Shown here: positions 9,714 through 21,600 of the stretch, one piece after another
Position numbering within the stretch: the first letter of the stretch is position 1
Layout of the letters: every line of letters starts with the position of its first letter
Source of the DNA: Zygnema cylindricum
Taxonomy: Eukaryota > Streptophyta > Zygnematophyceae > Zygnematales > Zygnemataceae
DNA: 64,000 nucleotides
Assembly (NCBI GenBank): GCA_037447655.1
Contig: JBBHKE010000102.1
Span: 250,128-314,127 of the forward strand
Direction of reading: 5' to 3'
The notes under the pieces: model-generated
What the model saw: only the letters and a program-made list of their open reading frames with translations
The model's database searches: none
Told to the model about the DNA's origin: nothing
Program-made: the position numbers and the translations under genes

Positions 9714-11917
9714 CACCTGGTTAATAAAGTTGATTTTGTGTAATCCAGTGTCCTTTCTGAAATGTTTTGTGGCATAAAAGGCTTGTGCATGTGCATTATG
9801 AGAGGCTTGAAAATATGTCTAAAACTAATATAATAGAAGATGTCCAACTTTGTCAAAAAGTATTCTATGTTTGAGATGGTTGTGCTATCAGGAAGCTTCA
9901 TAAGCTTCCCCTTACCACAAATTTCAGATCACCGAGCAAAGCATATTCTCAGTCTTATTCACTCGGAACTATGGAGGCTGGCAAAAGTTCAGTCCCCTGA
10001 TGGCAGCAAATACCTTGTCACCTTCACGGACGACTACTCACGTGTCACCCGAGTGTATTTCATGAAGAAAAAAAGCGAGGTCTTTATGCACTTCAAGCAG
10101 TACCAGATCAGGGCGGAGAAACTTCATGGGAAACCGATCCTTGCTTTGCGATCTAACAACGGTAGAGAGTATGTATCAAATGCATTTGCTGATTATTTGA
10201 AAGAAAATGGAATTTCTCATGAGTTTATTGTTCTTTACACTCCAGAACAGAATGGTGTTGCTAAAAGACCCAATAGGACTTTGACTCAGGGTGCTAAATC
10301 TATAATGATGGATAAAGGTGTAGATCCGAAATTTTGCGGGGAAGCTTTTCAGTGTGCTTCCTACATTAGAAATAGAATAGAAACCAAATCTATAAAGGAT
10401 AAAACACCTTATGGAATGTGGACAGGAAGAAGCCGAATGTCAGTCACTTTAGAGTTTTTGGAAGTAAATGTTTTATGTTGGATAATCTTTCAAATTGGAA
10501 ATCAACTCTAAAATATATACCTGACATATTTTTGGGCTATGATGATGATTCTGTAGGATATAAATTGTAAAACCCTAAAAAAAATAGAGTTGAGATTGCT
10601 AAAAATGTTTTGATTAATGAAAAAAGTCAATTTGTTGATGTTTTTAGTTTGAATGAGGCGGAAAAAATTGAAAAACTGCAGGAATATATCATCTTAGAGA
10701 AGATCATTTTCAAGCAATCGTTAGTTTCTCCCTCTACACCTGGACTTCCACACGTTGTTGCGCCGCTAGATTCACCTGCTGTAGCACCTACTACTAGAAC
10801 ACCTCCACCTCCTCCTCCTCATCCTCTTTCTCCTCCTCCCTCTCCTCCGAGACAACGACGGGGACCAACAGTTATCGCTTCGGATTTTCCAAGGGGAAGA
10901 AGACAAAGCAGCCGGCTGAGAGGTGATCGAGTGGACCATGCTGATTTTGCAAGCACAAGGGATCCTCTTACCATTCAGAAAGCCTTTTGAGTTCTTGAAT
11001 AGGATCAGTGGATTGGTGCGGCATAGGACGAGATATAATCAATTTTGGAAGCTCAAAACAACTTTATTTTATAAGGATTTAAAGGAAGTTATATGAATGA
11101 AGCGGCCAAAGGGGTATACACAAAAAAGAAAAGAAAATGTGGTCGATAAATTGTTGAAGTTCCTTTATGGTCTGAAGCAGGGTCCACGAGAGTGGAACCT
11201 GAAACTAGATGTATTTTTGATAAGTCTTAGTTTTACAAGAAATAGTTCTGATCATTCAGTTAATGTAATGGATAGAGAAGATAGAGTTATATATATTAAT
11301 GTTTATATGAATAATTTGCTGCTGGTGAGCAAATCCATTAATAAAATAAATAAAATAAAAGCAGCTCTAAATTCTAGATTTAAAATGAAGGATTTTGAAG
11401 AGGCTAAGTATATTTTGGGAATTCAAGTAGAAATGGATAAAAAACAACGATTAATTTATTTGACACAAAAGGAAGCCATCGAGAACATGTTTGAGAGGTT
11501 CGACATATCATAGGCGAAGGGGAGTGCTACTCCCATGGAGTTTAGACAAAAAACGGAAGGGAATGAATCAGATGGTGGTAGTGTTATTGATGACTCTTTG
11601 GAGTTAGGGGAAGCAGACTATATTCCTCCATTCCTTACAAACATATTGTCGTGAGTCTTATCTTTTTCATGAACTGTACCTGACCGGACATTGCAGCAGC
11701 TGTTGGAGCTTTAAGTCGAAATATGCAAAATCGAAAGAAGTCAGGCTGGGAGGCAACAAAGATAGTTCTTCGATATCTTGCAGGAACTCGAAACCTCCCA
11801 CTCTCTCTCGGTGAAGAAAAAGTGAAAACCTAGACATGGAGCAATACGTGCTATGGAGATATGCGAAGACGACCCTCAACCACCAGATATATTCTGAATA
11901 TTCGAATTGGGATATGC
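9714..11917 (+). pseudogene. Decayed Ty1/copia pol, 3' part (IN, RT, RNase H)
   Basis: Continuation of the copia at 5121-5784 after the nested insertion. Integrase: broken HHCC region (frames change around 9750-9880), then TDDYSR (first Asp kept). The second catalytic Asp is Asn (SNNGREY) and the catalytic Glu is Lys (NGVAKR). A Pro-rich linker at 10795-10855 is followed by the RT. RT remnant at 11097-11513: the YVDD box reads YMNN, so both catalytic Asp are lost. RNase H remnant near 11820-11917 has WSN for WSD, with an in-frame stop. It ends at ~11917, where a third element begins in the opposite orientation. Clearly dead; useful as the reference for dating the nest. Confidence 0.8.
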
Positions 11918-12082
11918 TGCAGGAGTACATTTTTCTTTTCAAAATCAGAATCCGTATCCGGAAGAACACCGGAAATCACATCATACAATCTCACTTGCTT
12001 AAGGTAAGACTTAGTCAAATCCGCCCAATATAAATATTTTTGGCCATTAAACACCGGTATCTGTGAGGATGGGCCCATAACC
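11918..12082 (-). pseudogene. Truncated copia gag N-terminus
   Basis: The first ~70 codons of a copia gag running left from the LTR at 12083-12899. The ATG is at 12141, inside the LTR (MATAGASSSSSGSPVASNQQ), followed by VMGP from the primer-binding site and PVFNGQKYLYWADLTKSYLK, the conserved gag N-terminal motif. Homology stops at ~11918 against the tail of the older copia, so the rest of this element is deleted. Confidence 0.7.
12070..12082 (-). promoter_or_regulatory. Primer-binding site, half initiator tRNA-Met type
   Basis: Same 13-base GGTTATGGGCCCA (minus strand) directly adjoining the LTR at 12083, perfectly complementary to the anticodon arm of initiator tRNA-Met. Confidence 0.75.
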
Positions 12083-12899
12083 TGTTGATTTGAGGCAACC
12101 GGTGACCCAGAGGAGGAAGAAGAAGCACCAGCCGTTGCCATAATATTCAGATTACAAAAGAGGAAACTCTCACGGAAACCACAAAAAGACCGACTTCACA
12201 ATGAAGCCCCAAGCAAACTAGACACACACTAGGTCTGCAAATTTGCCACAATATAAAAAGTATAACAAAGAATTCACATGCAGAATTTCACAGGGTTTTG
12301 CCAAAAGATCACAATGATCTTGCAATTCAAAAAGACACAAAAACTGCTTCGCAGTTTTCCATTCACTGAAATCCTAACTCCAAATTATTCTAAGTCCTAC
12401 ATATACAAAGTGAACCTACAGCTGATCTACACCGTACCACAAATACCGTGGTGTGTTGGTACACTAACATTAATCAAACTAAAACCCCGCCATCTACTGT
12501 ACAAGTATTTACATCAATCCTTAACCCTAGCTACTGCTAAAGTACGCAGTCAAAGTTAGTCTGCTGAAATGACGGCTCGGTCAATATTTCTCTTACAAAA
12601 TTGACGGCGAACTCCGTCCGCCATCCGCGTATTCATTCATCACCGAAGATGAACCTCCACGTGTAAATCTGGTCCCTCAAGTAAATATGTACTTTGTCAA
12701 CCAACTCAACCAATCTTGACTTCCCCACGGACCGACACGTGTACATAAAGTGTACCAAATCTGTGAACTCCCTTTGGAGTTACATACCACACCACATCTT
12801 GTCTACGTCAACTCATTTTGTACAGAAAAACTGACTTAGTCTAGACTCTTTTTCTCACACACGAGATATAGAGAGAAATAAAGGTTTCCAAAACCAACA
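12083..12899 (-). repeat. 5' LTR of truncated copia element
   Basis: 817-bp LTR with TGTTGATT...CCAACA ends, a diverged relative of the 1002-bp LTRs at 17645 and 22948 (shared start, the AACTGCTTCGCAGTT hairpin, and the TTCATCACCGAAGATGAACC region). Its right end abuts the satellite array directly. Confidence 0.75.
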
Positions 12900-15800
12900 C
12901 TATCAAACACTTTATATTGTTAACGCTCACAAAAACAGTTTAAAAAACCATAAACCATGTTTCTAACACAAATTTGAGATTGCGCTAACAAAGATATTTG
13001 TAACAAACAACGTTTATTGTTTGCGGTCACAAAAAGAGGTAAAATTAACTTCGAAACATGTTTATAACACAAGTTTGTGTTTGCGCTAACAACATTATTA
13101 CTATCAAACACTTTATATTGTTAACGCTCACAAAAATAGTAAAAAAAAACCATAAACCATGTTTTTAACACAAATTTGTGTTTGCACTTACAAAGTTATT
13201 TGTAACAAACAGTGTTAATTGTTCGCGGTCACAAAAAGAGGTAAAATTAACTCCGAACCATGTTTATAACACAAGTTTGTGTTTGTGCTAACAGCAATAG
13301 GGTAACAAACACTTAATAATTTTAACGCTCACAAAAATAGTTAAAAAAAACCCGAAACCATGTTTGTAACATAATTTTGAGTTTGCGCTAACAAAGATAA
13401 TTGTAAAAAAAAACGTTTATTGTTCGAGGTCACAAAATGAGGTAAAATAAACTATGAACCATCTTTATAACACAAGTTTGTGTTTGCTCTAACAGCAATA
13501 GTGGTAATAAACACTTTATAATTTTAACGCTCACAAAAATAGTTAAAAAAAACCATAAACCATGTTTCTAACACAAATTTGAGTTTGCGCTAGCAAAGAT
13601 ATTTGTGACAAACAATGTTTATTGATCCAGGTCACAAAAAGAGGTAAAATAAACTCCAAACTATGTTTATAACACAATTTTGTGTTTGCGCTAACAACAA
13701 TAGTGTTGTCAAACACTTTATATTTTTAACGCTCACAAAAATAGTTAACAAAAAACCATAAACCATGTTTCTAACACAAATTTGAGTTTGCTTTAACAAA
13801 GATATTTGTAACAAATAACGTTTATTGTTTGGGGTCACAAAAAGAGGTAAAATAAACTCCGAATCATGTTTATAACACAAGTTTGTGTTTGGGCTAACAA
13901 CTATAGTGGTAACAAATACTTTATTTTGTTAACACTCACAAATATAGTTAAAAAAACCCATAAACCATGTTTCTAACACAAATTTGAGTTTGCTCTAACA
14001 AAGATATTTGTAAGATAATAATGTTTATTGTTTGTGTATAAAAATGAGGTAAAATAAACTCCAAACCATGTTTATAGACCAATTTTGTGTTTGCGCTAAC
14101 AACAATAGTGCTATCAAACACTTTATATTGTTAAGGCAAACAAAAATAGTTAAATAAAACCCTAAACCATGTTTTTAACACGACTTTGAGTTTGCGCTAA
14201 CAAAGATATTTGTAACAAACAACGTTTATTGTTCGCGGTCACAAAAAGAGGTAAAATAAACTCGGAACCATGTTTATAACACAAGTTTGTGTTTGCTAAC
14301 AACAATATTGCTATCAAACACGTAATATTGTTAACGCTCATAAAAACAGTTAAAAAAAACCGTAAACTATGTTTCTTACTCAAATTTGAGTTTGCGCTAA
14401 CAAAGATATTTCTAACAAACAATGTTTAATGTTCGTAGTCACAAAAAGAGGTAAAATCAACTATGAACCATGTTTATAACACAAGTTTATGTTTGCGCTA
14501 ACAACAATAGTGCTATCAAACACTCTATATTGTTAAGGCTCACAAAAATAGTTAAAAAAAAAACCCTAAACCATGTTTTTAACACGACTTTGAGTTTGCG
14601 CTAACAAAGATATTTGTAACAAACAACAATTATTGTTTGCGGTCAGAAAAAGAGGTAAAATAAACTCCGAACCATGTTTATACACAAGTTTGTTTTTGCG
14701 CTAACAACAATAGTGGTATCAAACACTTTATATTGTTAACTCTCACAAAATAGTTAAAAAATACCCTAAACCATGTTTCTAACACAAATTTGAGTTTGCG
14801 CTGACAAAGATATTTTTAACAAACAATGTTTATTGTTGGCGGTCATAAAAAGAGGTAAAATAATCTCCAAACCCTGTTTATAACACAAGTTTGTGTTTGC
14901 GCTAACAACAATAGTGCTATCAAACACTGTATATTGTTAACCCTCACAAAAATAGTTAAAAAAAACCCTAAACCCTGTGTGTAACACAAATTTGAGTTTG
15001 CGTTAACAAAGATATTTGTAACAAACAACGTTTATTGTTCGCGGTCATAAAAAGAGGTAAAATAAACCCTGAATCATATTTATAACACAAGTTTGTGTTT
15101 GCGCTAACAACAATAGTGGTAACAAACACATTATATTTTTAACGCTCACAAAAATAGTTAAAAAAAACCCTAAACCATATTTCTAACACAAATTTGAGTT
15201 TGCGCTAGCAAAGACATTTGTGACAAACAACGTTTATTGTTGCGGTCACAAAAAGAGGTGAAATAAACTGTGAACCATGATTATAACACAATTTTGTGTT
15301 TGCGCTAACAAAAATAGTGATAACAAACACTTTATATTATTAACGCTCACAAAAATAGTTAAAAATAACCCTTAACCATGTTTCTAACACAAATTGGAGA
15401 TTGCGCTAACAAAGATATCTGTAACAAATAACGTTTATTGTTCGCGGTCACAAAAAGAGGTAAAATAAACTCCGAATCATCTTTATAACACAAGTTTGTG
15501 TTTGCGCTAACAACTATAGTGGTAACAAACACTTTATATTGTTAACACTCACAAAAGTAGTTAAAAAACAACCCTAAACCATGTTTCTAACACAAATTTG
15601 AGTTTGCGCTAACAAAGATATTTGTAACAAACAACGTTTATTTTTCGCGGTCACAAAAAGAGGTAAAATATACTCTGAACCATCTTTATTATTCAAGTTT
15701 GTGTTTGTGCTAACAACAATAGTGCTATTAAACACTTTATATTGTTAACTCTCACAAAAATAGTTAAAAAAACCCTAAACCATGTTTGTAACACAAATTT

Positions 15801-16638
15801 GAGTTTGCGCTTACAAAGATATTTGTGACAAACAACGTTGATTGTTCGCGATCACAAAAAGAGGTAAAATAAACTTTGAACCATGTTTATAACACAAGTT
15901 TGTGTTTGGGCTAACAACAATAGTGGTAACAAACACTTGATATTGTTAACGCTCACAAAAATAGTTTAAAAAAACCCTAAATCATATTTCTATCACAAAT
16001 TTGAGTTTGCGCTAACAAAGATATTTGTAAGAAAAAATGTTTATTGTTCGCTGTCACAAAAAGAGGAAAAATAAACTCCAAACCATGTTAATAACACAAG
16101 TTTGTGTTTGCGCTAATAACAATAGTGCTAACAAACACTTTATATTGTTAACGCTCACAAAAATAAAAAACCCTTAACCATGTTTCTAACACAAATTTGA
16201 GATTGCAATAACAAAGATATTTCTAACAAACAACGTTTATTGTTCGCGGTCACAAAAAGAGGTAAAAAAAACTCCAAACCATGTTAATAACACAAGTTTG
16301 TGTTTGCGCTAACAACAATAGTGGTAACAAACACTTTATATTGTTAACGCTCAAAATAATAGTTAAAAAAAACCCTAAGCCATGCTTCTCACACAAATTT
16401 GAGTTTTCGCTAACAAATATATTAGTAAAAAATAACGTTTATTGTTTGCGGTCACAAAAAGAGGTAAAATAAACTTCGAACCATGTTTATAAGACAAGTT
16501 TGGGTTTACGCTAACAACAATAGTGGTATCAAACACTTCATATTGTTAACGCTCACAAAAGTTGTTAATATAAACCCTAAACCATGTTTCTAACACAAAT
16601 TTTAGATTGCTCTACCAAAGATATTTGTAACAAACAAC
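12900..16638. repeat. Dimeric 202-bp satellite array, left block
   Basis: About 18 tandem dimers. Each dimer is one A monomer (ends AAAGATATTTGTAA, carries AACCCTAAACCATG) and one B monomer (ends AACAATAGTGGTAA, carries AACTCCGAACCATG), each ~101 bp. Representative A and B monomers match at about 80% of positions by my count. A and B alternate without exception over most of the block. Short ORFs here repeat at array spacing and are not genes. Confidence 0.9.
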
Positions 16639-17600
16639 TGTTGTCCAAAGCTTATTTCAGCCATGGATTACTCACGGAAACACCCACAGACTACCTCAAA
16701 AACAGCTGTGTTTTAGACGACACAGATTACTCCACAATAAACAAAATGATCTCAAACTACACCAATATGCAGTATACCATATACACTGTAAACTTTTAAA
16801 GTTACAGCCAAATCCACCACGGCATCTAGAAGATATAAGCTCTAGAGTTTCCCAAAAATAGCTGACAGCTTCACAAACTAACCACTTAGACTGTTCACAG
16901 AATCTTACAAAGTTGTTGGAATACAATGAAACATCACACACATATAGATGCTTTATCATAGAATAACTCCACAAAGTTTCACATGAAAGCACCAATCAGA
17001 GTGATCACACCATCAGGTCAAAGATGCAGAAAACAGTCTGCCATTACTTTGATTAACTTGACTACGATACATAAAATAATCTAAGTCCTGCAAGTTATAC
17101 TCAGAGAACGTAGGCATACCAGCCGTACTGTATCTACTCTAATAACCTAACTAGTCAAAAGGACAAACCGCTGTTGTACAGAATATTTACACCGTACTCT
17201 TCGTATGTTAGAAACTAAGCTACCACTAAGCAACCACTAAGCTACCACTATCGTTTAATCATCATTACTTGAAATCTATCCTATTCATATTATCCGTAGT
17301 TGCGCTGGCTGCGTTGGTTGCGCTTTCCGTACGGATCATAAAAATAGCCGCAACTGCGTTGACTTAACTGCGTCGCAGCTGCTCCGTACCGGCGACGCCT
17401 ATTTCAACATTCCGTTTATTTTACATTGGATCGCTTCGCGATCCGCTGTCCATTTGTCATTGCTTGTTCACACCACTCAATAAGTCTTTTACGTAACTTT
17501 AATTATCAATCCGTTCGCTCCCCCAATCCGTGAATCTATTCAAACCTCCATATCAAATCCAATTAGCAGTTACGCACGAAACTGATTTTTCAGAACAACA
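16639..17600. mobile_element. Solo LTR (family of the nested element) in satellite
   Basis: 962-bp LTR starting TGTTGTCC and ending ACAACA with target duplication ACAAC (16634-16638 and 17601-17605). It matches the LTRs at 5785/8530 in its start, in the GGATCGCTTCGCGATCC hairpin (17428-17444) and in the CTCCCCCAATCC region, but is shorter and diverged. No internal region, as expected after LTR-LTR recombination. Confidence 0.8.
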
Positions 17601-17644
17601 ACAACGTTTATTGTTCGCGGTCACAAAAAGTGGTAAAATATACT
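17601..17644. repeat. Satellite sliver between two LTR insertions
   Basis: 44 bases of a B monomer (ACAACGTTTATTGTTCGCGG...) separate the solo LTR from the full copia, showing two independent insertions 44 bases apart in the array. Confidence 0.85.
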
Positions 17645-18646
17645 TGTTGATTTGAGGCAGCTGGTGCCACTGAAGAAGATGAAGAGGCACCGGCAGTTGC
17701 CATGATAATCAATTGTGCAAAGAGGAAACTCTCACAAAATCCCACAAACAACCAACTTCAAAATGAAGCCCCAAGCAAACCAGACACACCCTAGGTCTGC
17801 AAATTTGCCACAATATAAAATATACACCAAAGAAACCACATGCAGAATTTCACAAAGTTCTGCCAAAAGATCACAATGATCTTATAACTCAAACACACCC
17901 AAAAACTGCTTCGCAGTTTTTCCTACACAATAATCCTACTTTTCCTAAGGTAATCTAAGTCCTATATATACAAGTGAGCCTACGGTTGATCACACCGTTC
18001 TACAACTAGCGTGTTCAAATGGTACACTACTCTTCATTAACAAAAATCCCACCGTTGAATGCACATAATTATTTCCACCAATCAGACAGCAGCTAGAAAT
18101 GAAATAGTACGCGGTTAAAGTTCGTCCGCTGAAATGACGGTACAGTCAATACTTCTCTTCCAAAAATGACGGCGGACTTCGTCCGCTTTCCACGTATTCT
18201 TTCATCACCGAAGATGAACCTCCACGTATAAATTTGGTCCTCAAATGTAACTGTACCTTTTCTTCTAGAACAACCAAACTTGACTTTCTCACGGACCGAC
18301 ACGTGTGCCTAAAGTGCACCGAATCTGTGTACTCCCTTTCGAGTTACATACTCACTAAATCATGTCCCCGTCAATTTATCTTCACACAAACTGACTCATA
18401 TTCAGAACACCTTTTCTTGCGCAGACTGCTATGACTGCTATGACTGCTATGACTGCTATGATTGCTATGATCTGTCAGCGCAGCTGTGATATTAGAGCAG
18501 CGCAGCTGCGATGTCACATCAGAGCACCATAGCAGCACAGCAACAAGTGTAGAGTGCTCAAGGTTTCTAGTTGGGATGTCAGACTTAGCGCAGTATGGCA
18601 ACATAGCAGCAAGATATAGAGAGAACTTAAGGTTTCCAAAACAACA
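17645..18646 (-). repeat. 3' LTR of copia element
   Basis: 1002-bp LTR, TGTTGATT...AACAACA. Keeps the intact gag ATG (17703-17701). Carries hairpins AAAAACTGC/GCAGTTTTT (17904-17924) and GCGGAC/GTCCGC with TTC loops, and five copies of the 9-mer ACTGCTATG at 18425-18469, one with a substitution. Confidence 0.9.
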
Positions 18647-18658
18647 CTCCCCTAAACC
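18647..18658 (-). other. Polypurine tract of copia element
   Basis: Minus strand reads AGGTTTAGGGGAG immediately before the 3' LTR start TGTTG. Confidence 0.6.
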
Positions 18659-18669
18659 TTTAGACTCTC

Positions 18670-21600
18670 TCAGCCACTGAGTCCACATTCCTCTCTACAG
18701 AACTTCAACTTAGGTGCAGGTAAAGACTTAGTCATCATATCTGCTACCATCTTCTCATCCGGAAGATAACTTAGCTTTAAAATTCTGTTCATCACCTTCT
18801 CTCGTACAAAATGCAGCTTGATGTCAATGTGCTTGCTTTTGAAGTGATGACTCGGGTTGGATGTAATCGCAATAGCTGCTTGGTTGTCACACCACACTAT
18901 TTGAGGTCCGGATTGCATAAAATGAAGTTCTTGGAGGAGCGACTTCACCCATAGTAACTCCTTGACAGCAGAGCTTGCTGCCATATATTCAGCCTCCATT
19001 GTAGACTGAGCTGTTACCTTTTGAAGCTTGCTGCTCCAGCATCATGTTCCAGTTCGAATCTTCAAAATGAATCCAGTGGTGGAACGGCGGCTTGGCATGT
19101 CTCCATAGCTACCATCGCTCCATGTCTGAATTTTGACTTCATCTCCACCGAGAGCAAGTCTAAGATTCCGTGTTCCTACAAGGTACCGAAGAACCCTCTT
19201 TGCAGCCTCCCAATCTGTTTTCCTTGGATTCTGCAAACTTCGACTAAAAGCGCCAACTGCTGCCGCAATATCCGGCCTTGTGCAGTTCATGAAGTAAATT
19301 AGGCTACCAACAATCTGTCGGTATGGAATGGTGGCCATAAAATCTGCCTCCCCTGACTCCAAGGTATCGTCAAAAATGATTCCTCCATCGGTCTCCATGC
19401 CTTCCACTTTCTGCTTAAATTCCATGGGAGTGGCACTTCCGTTTGCCTCAGCCATGCCAAACTTTTCAAGCACATTTCATATCGCTTCACGTTGCGTTAG
19501 ATGGATTGTTCTCCTATCTCTATCCCTTTCTACTTGAATTCCAAGAATATACTTTGCCTCACCTAAGTCCTTCATCTCAAATCTTGAATTTAAGGCTGCC
19601 TTTAATTTGTTTATTTCATTTAATGACTTGCTTAACAACAGCAAATCATCTACATATACCGCAATGTACATAATCCCATCTTTCCCTTCCATAACATAGA
19701 CTGAGTGATGTGAGCTAATCCTGATGAATCCTAGACTGGTAAGAAACTCATCTAGTTTTAGGTTCCACTGACGTGGAGCGTGCTTCAAACCATACAGGGA
19801 TTTCAACAATTTACAGACCAGATTTTCTTTTCCACTCTCTTCATACATTTCACGCTGCTTCATATAAATTACTTCCTCTAAATCTCCATGCAAGAAAGCT
19901 GTCTTAACATCCATTTGATGTAGTTCCATATTCTCAATTGCCGCTAAGGATAACAAAATTCTAACAGTTGGAAATCGGACAACCGGAGAAAAAGTCTCTT
20001 CATAGTCAATTCCCTCCTTCTGACTATAGCCTTTTGCAACAAGCCTAGCCTTATATCTTTCAATAGAGTTATCTGGATTCAGCTTTACTTTAAAGACCCA
20101 CTTGCAGCCGATGGCTTTTCGGTCTGGTGGAAGCTCCACAAGCTCCCAAGTTTGAGCCTCCATTATCGATCGCATTTCATCGTTAGCCGCAGTGATCCAT
20201 TGATCTTTTTCCGGAGCTGAAAATGCTTCTTGTATTGTGACCGGTTCCATCATGCTGGTAGATAATAGAGCAGTTTTGCAGCTTCGCAATTTCGCAGCGT
20301 CGCAGCTTTGCAGCTTCGTAGCGTCGCAGCTTTCCAGCTTCGCAGCATCGCAGCTTCGCAGTTTCGCAGCGTCGCAGTTTTGCAACTTCGCAGCGTCGCA
20401 GCTTTCCGGCTTCGCAGCATCGCAGCTTCGCAGTTTCGCATCGTCGCAGTTTTCAGTCAGATCCACTGATCCGACAGAAAATAGCGCAGCTTCGCAGTGT
20501 CGCAGCCTGCTGCTTTGCCTTTTTCCCCCCGGAAAATCTGAGGCTGGAATTGTTGGATCCGTAGGTTGCCGCCGAGGAGGAGGTGGTGGAGGAGGAGGAT
20601 GATTCTCCACAAGGGGACCAGCCGGAGGGTCCAAAGTGGGACTAGAAGAAGCGAGAGGAACGCTTTCAAAAATAACATATTCTTTGATTTTGGAATCTTT
20701 TTCAAAATTTGTCATACCAAAAACATCCACCGATCTGCTCTCTTCTTTAACGTGAATATTTCTAGCAGTCTGAAGAGTATTCTTATCCCTATTAAATACT
20801 CTATAGCCCACGGATTCATCATCACAACCCATAAAAATTCATGGAATCGATTTTGGACTAAGCTTAAAAATAGGGAGATTATCCAAAATAAAACATTGAC
20901 TCCCAAAAATTTTGAAGTGACTAACATTCGGTTTTCTTCCGGTCCACACTTCATATGGTGTTTTACCTTTAACTGCTCTAGTCTCTATTCTATTTCTAAT
21001 ATACGACGCACACGAGAAAGCTTCACCCCAAAATTTGAAATCTATTCCTTTATCTAGTAACATAGATTTTGCACTTTCTGTTAGAGTTCGGTTGAGTCTT
21101 TCGGATACTCCATTCTGTTCCGGAGTATAAGGAACTGTAAATTGCCGAGAAATGCCATTGTCTTTTAAGTATTCAGAAAATGCATGAGAAATATATTCCC
21201 CTCCGTTGTCGGACCGAAGGGAAAGGATCGGTTTCCCATGAAGTTTTTCGGCCCATACCCGAAAATGCTTGAAGTGAGTGAGCACTTCACTCTTTTCTTT
21301 CATAAAGGAAACCTTGCTATATCTTGAGAAGTCATCCGTAAAAGTGACCAAAAACCTGTTGCCACTGAGTGAAGGAACTTTTGATGGCCCCCACACATCC
21401 GAATGAATAATTTGCAGCAAATCCGTTGCCCGGTTATCCGATGTCTGAGGTAGTGGCAGCTTATGAAGTTTTCCCAAAGCACATCCATCACATACATGGG
21501 AATCTGTTTCTCCTAATTTAACACCATCTATCATATTTTGCTTTACCATATTATCAAGCCTTTCATGATGAACATGACCGAGCCTCTTATGCCACAAAAC

